The notes: generated by a model not told the origin, from the letters alone. A stretch of 52,321 nt of DNA from Nostoc sp. GT001 (GCF_030382115.1 NZ_JAUDRJ010000003.1:6214811-6267131); one strand, 5' to 3'; shown: positions 15,844 to 24,824, numbered from the stretch's first letter. Translations and numbers: made by a program.

Positions 15844-15861
15844 AGTCTACTTGAGTAGACT
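15844..15861. terminator. Perfect palindrome after the saccharopine dehydrogenase-like gene
   Basis: AGTCTACT (15844-15851) and AGTAGACT (15854-15861) form a perfect 8-bp stem with TG between them, 31 bp after the stop codon. With a loop of only two bases it would fold with 4-6 unpaired bases; there is no T run. Confidence 0.4.
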
Positions 15862-15923
15862 TGAGCTATTAGTCCAGAAGTTGAGTTCTAGATGGTATGT
15901 TAGTAAGCACGACAATTTTTGAC

Positions 15924-15951
15924 TATAGCGATTATCATTTTAAAGAGGTAC
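15924..15951. repeat. Solitary end of the TATAGCG...GAGGTAC repeat
   Basis: TATAGCGATTATCATTTTAA then AGAGGTAC agrees with the left end of the element at 10483-10510 over most of 28 bp. I found no inverted partner nearby, so this is a single end or a decayed copy. Confidence 0.55.
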
Positions 15952-16005
15952 ACGGCTAAGGTGGCACGATTTTGTCCTACTACTAAATCATTTGTGAACA
16001 ACGAG

Positions 16006-16037
16006 ATCCCCGACTTTTTAGAGAAGTCGGGGATTTT
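16006..16037 (+). terminator. Strong hairpin in the 15.8-16.2 kb spacer
   Basis: ATCCCCGACTT (16006-16016) pairs perfectly with AAGTCGGGGAT (16024-16034), followed by TTT. It resembles the hairpin at 8857-8884. It lies about 190 bp after the nearest plus-strand gene and about 160 bp before the next, so it insulates the next gene or ends a transcript from an unseen RNA. Confidence 0.6.
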
Positions 16038-16192
16038 AGTCTTGTGAATAAGATTACCCTAGCTAAAAATTAATATACCTTGAGATAGAAGAAAGAACTA
16101 TACCTAAACACTTAGGATGCCTGTGAGCCTAAGATATCTAACCTATCTTTTACCTAAAAAAGCTCATCACAAAAAATTAGGAGATTTTTTTC

Positions 16193-16582
16193 ATGCAAAA
16201 AATTCTATTAAGTTTAAAACAAGCATTACGTTCAAGCTTTTTGGTTGTTGGTTTGATGGTTTTCATCAGCTTGACAGGTTCCTTCATTTTTGTTCAGCAA
16301 AGTAGTTATGCAACTACTCTTGAAGAATTAAAACTAGTCCCTCCACAATATAAACCAAATTCTGAAGAAAAAATTAATCGTGCTAACGAATACGATCCAG
16401 GTGTTGGCATTCAAGAGGAAGATAGACAAAAAGCTTATGAGCAAGCAATAAAAGATTCAAAAAATCTTAATACTATCGAAAAGACTTACGAAAGAAATTT
16501 GAAGGCGGAACAAAAACAAAATTCCCCAGAAAGTTTTAGCGACAAAGCGAAAGAAGTTATTGAAAAAGTGACAGGTAAATAG
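16193..16582 (+). CDS. Small exported protein of unknown function
   Basis: A 129-residue protein with an N-terminal signal sequence or anchor (about 12-40; SFLVVGLMVFISLTGSFIFV, cleavage possible after SSYA) and a strongly charged, helical remainder rich in Lys, Glu, Asn and Gln. Short elements such as EYDPGVGIQEEDRQKAYEQA are reminiscent of small cyanobacterial proteins that accompany envelope genes, but I do not recognise a named family. AGGAG lies 8 nt before ATG 16193, a strong ribosome binding site. A perfect terminator follows, so it is a single-gene unit. Confidence 0.75.
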   Translation: MQKILLSLKQALRSSFLVVGLMVFISLTGSFIFVQQSSYATTLEELKLVPPQYKPNSEEKINRANEYDPGVGIQEEDRQKAYEQAIKDSKNLNTIEKTYERNLKAEQKQNSPESFSDKAKEVIEKVTGK

Positions 16583-16603
16583 GGAATATAGACTTAATGT
16601 AAA

Positions 16604-16626
16604 CCCCTTTCTTTATAAGAAAGGGG
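16604..16626 (+). terminator. Terminator hairpin of the small exported protein gene
   Basis: CCCCTTTCTT (16604-16613) pairs perfectly with AAGAAAGGGG (16617-16626) around TAT, 22 bp after the stop codon. It is also the only good hairpin between this gene and the convergent antiporter gene. Confidence 0.75.
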
Positions 16627-16720
16627 AATTAAGAATAAAAGCAACTCTCAGGTTTGAAGTAATGTTCAGACAATGAAACTGTCGCCACTATCTAAAAGTG
16701 ACTGCAAAAATTAATTGATT

Positions 16721-18019
16721 TCACTCAAATTCGTCTATTGTGGTGGGAGGAGTAGTCTTTCTCTTGTTAGCAAAATTGCGCTCATACCACTTCATTAATG
16801 GAGTTGCACTAATTCCATGCACAATTACCGAGGCTACAATAGTAGTGTAAGTTATCCAAGCAATTTGTTCTGCTGCTTCACCTTTCAAGCCATGACCAAA
16901 GGCATAAGCTAGATAATATAAAGAACCAACACCGCGAATACCAAACCATCCAAATAACAACCGAGTTCCTGGGTGGAAGGTTCGTCGGCGTGAATCTAAA
17001 GGACGTTTACCTATTGTGCTAATCCAAACTCCTAAAGGTCTGACGATAAAGAATAACAAAATTATCACTAACACAGATTGCATAGCATAATTAAGCATTG
17101 GTTTCAATAATAATATTGAACCTAATAGTAAAATTGTCCCAACTTCCAGCAGTTTTTCTACTTGCTCGACAAATTCTAATTGTTCTATCGGTTTTTCAGA
17201 ATTCCTGTAACTGCGTTGGACAACTAACCCAGCAACAAATACCGCCAAAAATCCATAGCCATTAACCATTTCTGTTAATGAATAAGTTATGAGAATTGTG
17301 CTGATAGCAATAAAATCTTCCATTAACTCATCGGCAGGACGGCGTTTTTGAACTTTTTTTTCAATCCAAACTATAGATTTGGCGACAACAATTCCCATAA
17401 CAATACCAGATGCGATCGCCCATATTAAATCAACTGTAATCCACTGTTGAAACCAGCTACCCCAATTGTCATCTTCTAAGGCATGAATGCCAAAATAAAC
17501 GAAGGGAAAAGCTAAAGCATCATTTAACCCACCTTCAGAGGTTAAACCAAATCTTAACTCATCTTGGTCATTTGCACTGGTGAGTTGTACTTCTGATGCT
17601 AATACTGGATCGGTCGGTGCGAGAATTGCTCCTAATAAAATTGCTTCTCCCCAATTCATCCCTAAAAACAATTTACCCACAACAGCCAGAGCAAAAATTG
17701 AAATTGGCATCAGAAATACAATCAATCGCACCGTAATATCCCAAACCCCCAACTTTAGAGGCCGAACAATTCTTAAGCCACAGCTAAATACAGAAATAAT
17801 TACTACAAGTTCTGTTATTTTCTCCAGCAGTTCGCTGTTAAAAACGTCATCTCGACGTAATTGAATCAGCCCTAAGCCATAAGGGCCTAGAAAAATACCA
17901 ACCACTAGGTAGATGATGGCAAAAGAAAGGGGTAAGCGACTAATCCAACCCGACCCTAAAGTTACCATCAGTAAAAGTAGACCAATTACAAATAGGTCAA
18001 TAATATAGATATCTACCAT
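16721..18019 (-). CDS. Cation:proton antiporter, CPA1/NhaP type
   Basis: A 432-residue multi-pass membrane protein (about 12 segments) of the CPA1 Na+/H+ antiporter family. Family signatures include LGPYGLGL-like N-terminal helix ends (YLVVGIFLGPYGLGLIQL), LGAILAPTDPVLASEVQL and SEGGLNDALAFPFVYFG, the last containing the conserved Asn-Asp pair of the ion-binding helix, and GWFGIRGVGSLYYLAYAFG near the C-terminus. It should exchange Na+ (or K+) for H+ across the cytoplasmic or thylakoid membrane in salt and pH balance. There is no C-terminal regulatory TrkA domain; the tail is short and basic/acidic. ATG at 18019; it stands alone, convergent with the small exported protein gene. Confidence 0.9.
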   Translation of the reverse strand: MVDIYIIDLFVIGLLLLMVTLGSGWISRLPLSFAIIYLVVGIFLGPYGLGLIQLRRDDVFNSELLEKITELVVIISVFSCGLRIVRPLKLGVWDITVRLIVFLMPISIFALAVVGKLFLGMNWGEAILLGAILAPTDPVLASEVQLTSANDQDELRFGLTSEGGLNDALAFPFVYFGIHALEDDNWGSWFQQWITVDLIWAIASGIVMGIVVAKSIVWIEKKVQKRRPADELMEDFIAISTILITYSLTEMVNGYGFLAVFVAGLVVQRSYRNSEKPIEQLEFVEQVEKLLEVGTILLLGSILLLKPMLNYAMQSVLVIILLFFIVRPLGVWISTIGKRPLDSRRRTFHPGTRLLFGWFGIRGVGSLYYLAYAFGHGLKGEAAEQIAWITYTTIVASVIVHGISATPLMKWYERNFANKRKTTPPTTIDEFE

Positions 18020-18568
18020 ATAGCGATTTACATAAATATAAGGTGTTGCTTTGTAAGCTTAGTTGCAATACCTTTGTATTAGAATTTACCTATAGGCAGA
18101 TTTTCTGGGATTATGAATTTAGAGACATCACCAAATTGGAGAAGAAAGGAATAGATAAATTTGGCGTTGCCTTTGCCCATCGTAGACATTGCTATTTGAT
18201 TATTTGTTAGAAGTCCTTTAACTAATCGGATGTAGCACGGGAATATAGCTAAGACACACCTATACGCTTTTAGGAAGGTTTATAAGCTAAACGACATCTA
18301 ATCCAAAATTTATATAACTCTTGTGGCATAGGTCGAAAAGCCTACGCTAATTATGCAAATTAAATGTGGAACAGCTTAATCGTGTCCGGTTAAAGGGATT
18401 TTTAGGCTTTCTGCATAGATTAGGGAATATAGCCAATTGGACGGACAGGATATATTTCCTACTTTCTGACTCAGATATCGCCCAACTTAGTACAAATATA
18501 CTATAATGGGTATAGCGTCCACAAAGCCTAGCCAAATGCATAATGGCTCTGTGAAAACCTTCTGGAAG
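18020..18568. other. Divergent intergenic region, no supported gene
   Basis: About 550 bp between the antiporter and the hypothetical gene at 18569. It must carry the antiporter promoter. The stretch 18376-18450 is bounded by TAATCGTGTCCGGTTAA and, inverted, TATATCCTGTCCG, which resembles a decayed copy of the ATATCATGTCCGC element family. A 64-codon minus-strand frame here lacks a plausible start or composition. Confidence 0.5.
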
Positions 18569-18859
18569 ATGGATTCAAGGGTTAGTTCGATGATGAAGCA
18601 TTATATTCTCAACCTCAATCCGACTGCCAAGCATGAATGGGATCGGTGTATTTTACGTGACCCGCTGACTGCCAAACGCCCAGACATTGCTAAACTAATT
18701 GCCGAAGCAGTTGGTGCTGATACAGGTAGTTATTTGGTCAGCGTGAATATTGAAGTTCAAGTTTTGCAGCAAGCGGCAGTACCTCAAGCCGAACAACTCT
18801 CGCTTTCATTTCCAGAAGTGAGTGTGCCCTCACAACCACAACTGCGGGAAGCGGCTTGA
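18569..18859 (+). CDS. Hypothetical protein
   Basis: About 96 residues; I do not recognise the family. The best-looking coding part starts near MMKHYILNLNPTAKHEWDRC and continues through KRPDIAKLIAEAVGADTGS and a Gln/Pro-rich tail (LSLSFPEVSVPSQPQLREAA). Possible starts are ATG at 18569, 18590 or 18593; none has a convincing ribosome binding site. After the TGA at 18857-18859 the same frame continues for 46 codons with coding-like composition, so the gene may have been longer (see 18860-19000). Confidence 0.55.
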   Translation: MDSRVSSMMKHYILNLNPTAKHEWDRCILRDPLTAKRPDIAKLIAEAVGADTGSYLVSVNIEVQVLQQAAVPQAEQLSLSFPEVSVPSQPQLREAA

Positions 18860-19000
18860 GGCTACAAAATCGCTCATTTGGAATATCTGCGTAACCAGTT
18901 TAGTGTAACTAAGTTGGAAGCAAGATTAGCGTAGCTTGCCGCCGTAGGAATCGCTCAACAACTCTCTGATTTTGAATCTCGTGAATTAGTTGGTTTGTAA
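18860..19000 (+). pseudogene. In-frame coding-like relic after the hypothetical gene
   Basis: Directly after the TGA at 18857-18859 the same frame reads GYKIAHLEYLRNQFSVTKLE, then a TAG, then LAAVGIAQQLSDFESRELVG and a TAA at 18998-19000. The TAG and its surroundings (18929-18955) belong to a dispersed repeat that appears to have been inserted. Helical, amphipathic composition suggests a former C-terminal extension or a former separate gene. Confidence 0.45.
18929..18955. repeat. Dispersed repeat, inverse copy of 1711-1733
   Basis: Reverse complement AGCGATTCCTACGGCGGC then AAGCTACGC is close to the copy at 1711-1733. It interrupts the coding-like relic and supplies its TAG stop. Confidence 0.65.
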
Positions 19001-19011
19001 TCACACCCATA

Positions 19012-19035
19012 AACCCCAGATGTGAATCTGGGGTT
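19012..19035. terminator. Bidirectional terminator hairpin
   Basis: AACCCCAGAT (19012-19021) pairs perfectly with ATCTGGGGTT (19026-19035) around GTGA. It lies between the plus-strand hypothetical region and the convergent glycosyltransferase gene ending at 19075, and can serve both directions. Confidence 0.75.
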
Positions 19036-19074
19036 ATCTAAACAAAATCGGTGATTGTAAGATTAGAGAAGTAA

Positions 19075-20214
19075 TTATAATCTGTGGGACAGCAGTTGGG
19101 AAATTTGCTGATTAATAGTTGCAATATCAAAACGCTGACTAGCAGTAGTCCTGGCATTATTAGCTATAGTCGCAGTTATTTTCGTCTCCTGTAAACAAGT
19201 GATAATTACTTGTGCAAGTTCCTGGGGTTTTCCTGGTGTTGCTAGAAAACCATTAAGTCCATGTTCTACTAATTCCGTTGCGCCCCCAGCTTTGGCTGCA
19301 ACTACAGGTTTTCCGCATAGCATCGCCTCTACAATCACTCTACCAAAGGGTTCTGGCGAAGTAGATGTATGTGCCACTAAGTCACAAGCTGCCATTAACT
19401 GGGGAATATCAGAACGAAATCCTAAGAATTTGACGCGGTTTTCTAATCCTAGTTCACTAACTTGTTGGTGTAACTTTTGAACATAATCTTGTTCGCCAAA
19501 CAGTGCATCACCTACTAAAATTGCTATCACATTATGCGGACATTTAGCCAGGGCATCAATTAAAATATGCTGACCTTTCCAAGGTGCAAGACGGCTAAAG
19601 TGTCCGACGACAAATTTTCCTTCTAATCCTAACTGTTGCTGTAATTGTTTAATATAAGATTCATCAGTTTGATAAATTTTTGGATTAAAGCCGTTATAAA
19701 CAACTTCGATGATATCTGGGCGTCCTCCTGCTTGTACAAAGGCAGTTTGACTAGCTTGAGAATTAGCAATTACTAATGATGCAAAACGATTAGCTAAGTT
19801 AACAGCAATGCGCAGATTAGTTTGGCTAAAATGTTCTTGGGAAAGAATATCATGTAAATGATAAACCAGAGGGCGACGACTGAAAAAACTTGCCAATGCA
19901 CCGACAACTAATGCTTTTTGGGTGTTGGCATAGATTAAATCGTATGTCCGCGCTTTTTTAACTACCTTACTAATCAGAGGTGCAAGTTGTCCCAAACTCT
20001 TGAATCCTTGTAGCCAACTGCTTTCTTTGCGAACTTGGATTGCTTGAGTTGTGAGAACTTCTACTGGGATATGATTTTGTTGTAGTAAATCTTTAAACGA
20101 TCCATCTGCAAATAAACCTACTAAAGCGCGATCGCCATAAGGTTTAGCAATATCTATTAAACATAATTCGGCACCGCCTGGTTTACCGCTTTGGTCTAAA
20201 AAAAGAATTTTCAT
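19075..20214 (-). CDS. Glycosyltransferase family 4
   Basis: A 379-residue GT-B fold protein. The N-terminal domain begins KILFLDQSGKPGGAELCLID (glycine loop GGAE), and the C-terminal nucleotide-sugar domain contains VVGHFSRLAPWKGQHILIDA, VKFLGFRSDIPQLMAACDL and the E-x7-E motif EPFGRVIVEAMLCGKPVVA, followed by GGATELVEHGLNGFL. These are family 4 retaining-glycosyltransferase hallmarks; the sugar donor and acceptor are not predictable. It follows a second glycosyltransferase gene (20278-21447) by 63 bp on the same strand, so the two probably form an operon for an exopolysaccharide or glycolipid. Confidence 0.9.
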   Translation of the reverse strand: MKILFLDQSGKPGGAELCLIDIAKPYGDRALVGLFADGSFKDLLQQNHIPVEVLTTQAIQVRKESSWLQGFKSLGQLAPLISKVVKKARTYDLIYANTQKALVVGALASFFSRRPLVYHLHDILSQEHFSQTNLRIAVNLANRFASLVIANSQASQTAFVQAGGRPDIIEVVYNGFNPKIYQTDESYIKQLQQQLGLEGKFVVGHFSRLAPWKGQHILIDALAKCPHNVIAILVGDALFGEQDYVQKLHQQVSELGLENRVKFLGFRSDIPQLMAACDLVAHTSTSPEPFGRVIVEAMLCGKPVVAAKAGGATELVEHGLNGFLATPGKPQELAQVIITCLQETKITATIANNARTTASQRFDIATINQQISQLLSHRL

Positions 20215-20277
20215 AAAACCTCTAATTTATCTAATTTGACCCACGCAGCAACCATAAAATCTATTACAATTATTTGT

Positions 20278-21447
20278 TTAAGCTAATAAAACATTCCGTA
20301 CTTGCTGGGCAATTTGATTCCAGTCGTAGTGTGTGGTGACGTACTGGCGACAGGCTTCTCGTGAAGGTATGGGGATATTACCCAAAAGTGCTTGTTCTAA
20401 TTTTTCAGCAATAGCTAAGGCGTCTGTTGAAGTAGTAATTAAATCTGGTGAAAATTCTGATAAAATTTCTGGCATTCCCCCAATTGGAGTACATAAAACA
20501 GGAGTACCACAGGCTAGAGACTCAACTATTACTAATCCAAATCCTTCAAAAGATTGGCTAGGCATAATAGTCAATTCAGCCGCTTGGTAAGCTATGGGTA
20601 ATTGCTCGTCAGGCAGAAAACCTAAAAATTTAACGTTGTCTTCTAGTCCTAATTCTGTAGCCTGTTGTTGTAGTGCAGCTTGGATGTGACCACGACCTGC
20701 GATCGCTAGCCAAACATCTGGTATTCTGGGCTTAATTATAGCCAGAGCTTGCAATAATTTGTCAACTCCGGTTCGATGTACTAAGCGGCGTGATGTAAAT
20801 ATAATCTGGCGATTAGTAGGCCAGCCTAACTTTCTACAAGCCTCTTGGGGTGATAAATTTGGTTGAAACCAATTAATATCAACTCCACCAGGAATAATAT
20901 TAATTTTGTTCCACGGTACTTGATATTTATCATGTAAAATTTTCCCAAAAGCTTTGCTCAAAACAATGAAGCGATCGCAGCGATTATAAGTATTTTGTTC
21001 TATTAGCCAGTGTTTAATTAAAAGACTGAGGTTTTTGTTAACAACTTCCTGCTGACTCTCAGAAGCCCAAGGGCCATGAAAGTTAAAAGTAACTGGTACT
21101 CCCTTTGGTAAAATATCTAAAATCGGAAAGCTGTATAATGCAAAGTGCAAATTAATAGCATCTGGTTTGCTGGTTCTTGTTTTCTGGAAGTTCGTGCGAA
21201 TTGACCATAATCTTTGCCAAATAGCACTATCCGGACTCGCCAAGTTAGTCAGCTTAATGGGCGAATTTATTTCAGTCTCTGGTAGACCGACTCCGCATAA
21301 TTCAATCTGGTCTTGATTTGCGGCTAATTTATGAGTTAGTTCGTAAATATACCTTTCTAGTCCTCCAGGACTTTTGGGAAACCAGCCTAATCCCAGAGTG
21401 AGAATAGATGCAGATGATGAAGTAAAATTTTCTAGTTTCTTTTCCAC
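20278..21447 (-). CDS. Glycosyltransferase family 4
   Basis: GT-B fold protein with the N-terminal glycine loop LGLGWFPKSPGGLERYIYEL, a middle IIPGGVDINWFQP, the donor-binding IFTSRRLVHRTGVDKLLQAL and the E-x7-E motif EGFGLVIVESLACGTPVLC. I prefer GTG 21447 as start because AGGAG (minus strand, 21460-21456) lies 8 nt before it; this gives about 389 residues. The open frame also offers ATG at 21486, but that start lies inside a palindrome and has no ribosome binding site. First gene of the two-gene glycosyltransferase unit; donor and acceptor unknown. Confidence 0.9.
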   Translation of the reverse strand: MEKKLENFTSSSASILTLGLGWFPKSPGGLERYIYELTHKLAANQDQIELCGVGLPETEINSPIKLTNLASPDSAIWQRLWSIRTNFQKTRTSKPDAINLHFALYSFPILDILPKGVPVTFNFHGPWASESQQEVVNKNLSLLIKHWLIEQNTYNRCDRFIVLSKAFGKILHDKYQVPWNKINIIPGGVDINWFQPNLSPQEACRKLGWPTNRQIIFTSRRLVHRTGVDKLLQALAIIKPRIPDVWLAIAGRGHIQAALQQQATELGLEDNVKFLGFLPDEQLPIAYQAAELTIMPSQSFEGFGLVIVESLACGTPVLCTPIGGMPEILSEFSPDLITTSTDALAIAEKLEQALLGNIPIPSREACRQYVTTHYDWNQIAQQVRNVLLA

Positions 21448-21455
21448 TAATGTAT

Positions 21456-21460
21456 CTCCT
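21456..21460 (-). promoter_or_regulatory. Ribosome binding site that decides a GTG start
   Basis: On the minus strand the order is AGGAG, 8 nt, GTG. It identifies GTG 21447 as the likely start of the glycosyltransferase gene and places the palindrome at 21479-21494 in the 5' untranslated region. Confidence 0.7.
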
Positions 21461-21478
21461 ATAAATATACTAAAATGG

Positions 21479-21494
21479 GCGCACATCTGTGCGC
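21479..21494. promoter_or_regulatory. Perfect palindrome in the leader of the glycosyltransferase operon
   Basis: GCGCACA (21479-21485), TC, TGTGCGC (21488-21494), followed on the plus strand by TTTT. It lies 32 bp upstream of the GTG start. It could be an operator, a leader hairpin, or a plus-strand terminator; the sequence alone does not decide. Confidence 0.5.
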
Positions 21495-22133
21495 TTTTAC
21501 ATCTGTATTTATAACTGAATCAATAGAATTTATGAATACACATTACCAATAATAATTTTTGTATAGAAAACCAATTTATAAACTATTTATATATCAACGT
21601 CAACAAGGAATTAAAACTGTATTTTTATTAACTCGATTACACCTAGATAGATATATATGATACCTATCAATTCAGAAATGTGAATGCTATATAGGGAGAG
21701 AGAAAAGCTGCTACAAAATAATAAATATAGAATGTTTTTGTATTAATATTTACCATTCTGATTTAAAAATAAGTAAATATTAATACCTTAACTCGACTAT
21801 ATCCATTTTTGTCGCAACGCGAACGCCTAAGCTGAAACCTTTGTGGGAAGGGAAGTTTACTTTCTTAACTTCATCGATATCTGTGACGTGGAAAAAGTAT
21901 TTACCAAAAATCTAGAATTTTTACCGGATCAATAAAACCCAGTTCTTAATTTTGGATAAAGTCGAGCTTAAATAATATTTTAAAGATATTAACTGAAAAT
22001 TTAAAGAATAAGAGCAGCTACATAAAGCTGATGTAAAATAATTTGCTACTTATATATCGCTCTGCAATCACTCTGTTCAACGAAAAATCTCAGCCAAATT
22101 TGAAAGCAAGAGTAATTGAGGTAATAAATAATG
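21495..22133. other. Intergenic region upstream of the glycosyltransferase operon
   Basis: About 640 bp, strongly A+T-rich, between two minus-strand units. It must carry the promoter of the glycosyltransferase pair and the 3' flank of the amidohydrolase gene. I see no coding frame of interest, no strong hairpin and no known operator. Confidence 0.5.
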
Positions 22134-23273
22134 CTAATGCTTAGTACTTGTTTCGTTCGCTGATTGGTAGAGAACTAAGGCGTTTTCACGTAAAATTGCT
22201 ACAGAAATTGTCTCAGCTTCAGCTACAGTTATGTCAGAATCTATAATTGCTTGCTCTAGCACTTCCCCTAAAATCTGGCGACCCCACTTTGCACCCAAGT
22301 AGTACAATTCTGGAATTGAGTGGGCATCAGAAGAATACATCAATTTAGTAGTGGGAGTTAATTCTAACATCTGCCTGATTACTTCCCGCATTCCAGATAC
22401 GCTTAAAAAGGGTATTGCCAAACCGAAATCTAGATAAACTTGGGGATATACAGAAGCTAAATAACCAGCCTGCTGCATATAAGGATATGAAGCGTGTAGC
22501 AATACTATTGGTACATGTCGATACTGCGGTAACTCTAGTAAATATCGCAGATTTAAAGGATTAGCCAATCGTAAATCTAAATCGGGATCGCCGTAGCCAG
22601 TATGAAATTGCACTGGTAAGCGGTATTTTGCTGCTACTAATAATGCCTGTTGTAACAAAAAATCAATCAGAGGTTTATCTGTCAGTCGCAGAGGTTGATT
22701 GTGCAATTGTTGTTTGAGGTTGTCAAAGTGAGCCGCCGCCACCTCGTCAGTTACCGATTGAATATCCAAACCACTCCGGTAACAGGCAATACTTTTAAAA
22801 GCTACTACTCCCAGCGGTGGGGGATCGAGTTCACTGTTGAATCTGGCTAGGAAAGTAGCAAAATCAGGAGATTGCAAAATTAGCTGTTCTGCTAATAGTT
22901 CTAATCTCAAAATCCGTCGCACAGGAATAAACCTTTCATGCCACGACAGAGGTAGGATAGTTTCTGGCTGCAAACCATCATCTAAGTAAATTGCCTCTAG
23001 GTTAGCAGCCCGAAAATAAATCTGCGTTAGTTCTTCTAATCCGAGACTTTCCCGCCGTGCCAAAATTGCTGTTTCTTCAGCTTCGCAGTTCAATAAAGCG
23101 GCAATATCGCGCAAGCTACGCCGATAAAAGAAGGTATGACGGGCATGGTAGTTAATTATTTCAGGTTCGTAGCCTTCAGTAAAGGCAGCCGCATAAGGAG
23201 ACTGGGCAGCTACCTCTGGTTTTAAGATGTTGTGGGCGTGTTGGTCAATTAAGGGAATATCAGCCAGATTCAT
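22134..23273 (-). CDS. FluG-type amidohydrolase
   Basis: A 379-residue TIM-barrel amidohydrolase. The start ADIPLIDQHAHNILKPEV contains the first metal motif (HAH), the middle has PVQFHTGYGDPDLDLRLANP (metal-ligand His), later IVLLHASYPYMQQAGYLASV (His) and KLMYSSDAHSIPELYYLG (the final metal Asp). The closest familiar architecture is the N-terminal half of fungal FluG-like proteins, in which an amidohydrolase is fused to a glutamine synthetase-like domain. Here the glutamine synthetase-like partner is the next gene upstream (23301-24652), 27 bp away, so the two act in one pathway, probably gamma-glutamyl amide (gamma-glutamylamine or similar) metabolism. Confidence 0.85.
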   Translation of the reverse strand: MNLADIPLIDQHAHNILKPEVAAQSPYAAAFTEGYEPEIINYHARHTFFYRRSLRDIAALLNCEAEETAILARRESLGLEELTQIYFRAANLEAIYLDDGLQPETILPLSWHERFIPVRRILRLELLAEQLILQSPDFATFLARFNSELDPPPLGVVAFKSIACYRSGLDIQSVTDEVAAAHFDNLKQQLHNQPLRLTDKPLIDFLLQQALLVAAKYRLPVQFHTGYGDPDLDLRLANPLNLRYLLELPQYRHVPIVLLHASYPYMQQAGYLASVYPQVYLDFGLAIPFLSVSGMREVIRQMLELTPTTKLMYSSDAHSIPELYYLGAKWGRQILGEVLEQAIIDSDITVAEAETISVAILRENALVLYQSANETSTKH

Positions 23274-23300
23274 CTGTAGTAGGGAGTAGAGAGTGGGGTG

Positions 23301-24652
23301 CTAGTATTTTTCTAATAATGTTTTCACTTCTGCCGTTAATTCCCAATCTTTCATTGCTTGCCACTCTGCTTGACGCACTGCTAAGAACGCTTTGGCTAAC
23401 TGGGGATTTAAAGCTGTTAATAGGATATCGTCTTGCTGGAGGTGAGCGATCGCTTGCCCCAAATTATTTGGTAATGGGTCTATTCCATTAGCACTGCGCT
23501 CTTGAATTGATAAATATCCGGGGTCTTGATTGACTGGGTTTGGTGGTGTGAGACTGTGCTGTACACCATCAAGTCCGGCTGCAATGACTGCTCCTAAAGC
23601 TAAGTAAGGATTAGCTGAGGCATCTACAGTTTTCAATTCAAAGTGGCTGGGACAGCCCAAAGCAGGGTCACTAGGAACTCTAACGGCAGCCTCCCGATTA
23701 TCTAATCCCCAACAACGGAAAGCACCACTCCAACTATGAGGAAGAATGCGGTGGTAAGAATTAGTACTTGGGGTAGTTAGTGCCATCAGTGCTTAAGCAG
23801 ATGGTGTAGGATACCAGCGATGAATTGTAATGCCACCTCAGAAAGACCATAGATACTCTGAGGATCGGGTAATAGATTTTTCTCCCTATGCCAAAGACTC
23901 AGATGGATATGACAACCACTACCAGCTGCATCCGGGAAAATTTTGGGTAAAAATGAAGCGATGAGGTTGTGGCGGTGGGCGATCGCTCTGACAGTTTCTC
24001 GAAAAGCAATTTGCCAATCAGCTGCTTGTAAAGCATCGGTATAGCGCATGGAAATTTCTTGCTGACCTGGGCCTGATTCAGGATAATACTGTTCTACAGG
24101 TATACCTTGGGCAATAAGTGCATCAGCGATTTCATCAATTACTTCGCGGTGGAGATCCATTGCCTGAGTTGAAGCAAAAACTGTGGAGTCAGCCGGAATG
24201 ATGCCATCAGGTGTTTGCCGTAATAAATAAAACTCATTTTCAAAGGCTGCTCGTACTTCCCAACCAGTTGATTTAGCTGCCGCAATCATCCGCTTCAAAA
24301 AATTTCGCGGGCATAACTCCCAAGCAGCACCATCTAATACCATATTGCCCATGACACGAGCATGACCAGGACTATAAGGTAAAGGCTTGAGACTAGACCA
24401 ATCTGGGACTAAGCGAATTTCACCTACTGGCCCTAAATTTGTTTCTGGCACAACTGCATCATACATTACGGGAACTCCCTGCTGCCCTACAGAAATCCCT
24501 ACTCCATGTTCAAAGTAGTGAGCTAACATTCCCAGATGCACAGCTTTGCCACGGATAATATTAGCATTATCGCACCAAAGAACTCGCACAAATTTAACAT
24601 CAGCTTCTTCAAGATATTTTCGTATTTTTTTAAAGTTATTTTTTTCAGCCAT
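23301..24652 (-). pseudogene. Glutamine synthetase-like gene, one-base frameshift
   Basis: The two open frames are one gene of about 450 codons. The first part (24652 to 23786) holds the beta-grasp N-terminal domain and the catalytic pieces [21 protein letters not shown] and [11 protein letters not shown]; it ends at HHLLKH and a TGA. The second part (23786 to 23301) continues exactly where glutamine synthetases do: ALTTPSTNSYHRILPHSW and WGLDNREAAVRVPSDPA. Restoring one A in the AA at 23793-23794 (coding strand CTTAAAGCACTG) gives an unbroken reading [18 protein letters not shown]. The enzyme is of the gamma-glutamylamine-synthesising (GlnA-like, FluG-type) group and would act with the amidohydrolase next door. 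Mutation or sequencing error cannot be told apart here. TGATG overlap would allow translational coupling. Confidence 0.85.
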
Positions 24653-24824
24653 TGTTAGTTATTTTTATTTTTACTCGATTATTTTCTCATAAAAGTTATG
24701 GCAGAGTGATATCAGACGCCGTGTCCATACATAGACCGGATCTTAAGCACTTCAAAATAGTTATATTTTTTTACGGATTTCATAAACAATGATTGTATAT
24801 AAATAATTAAAACCTGAAAATTAT

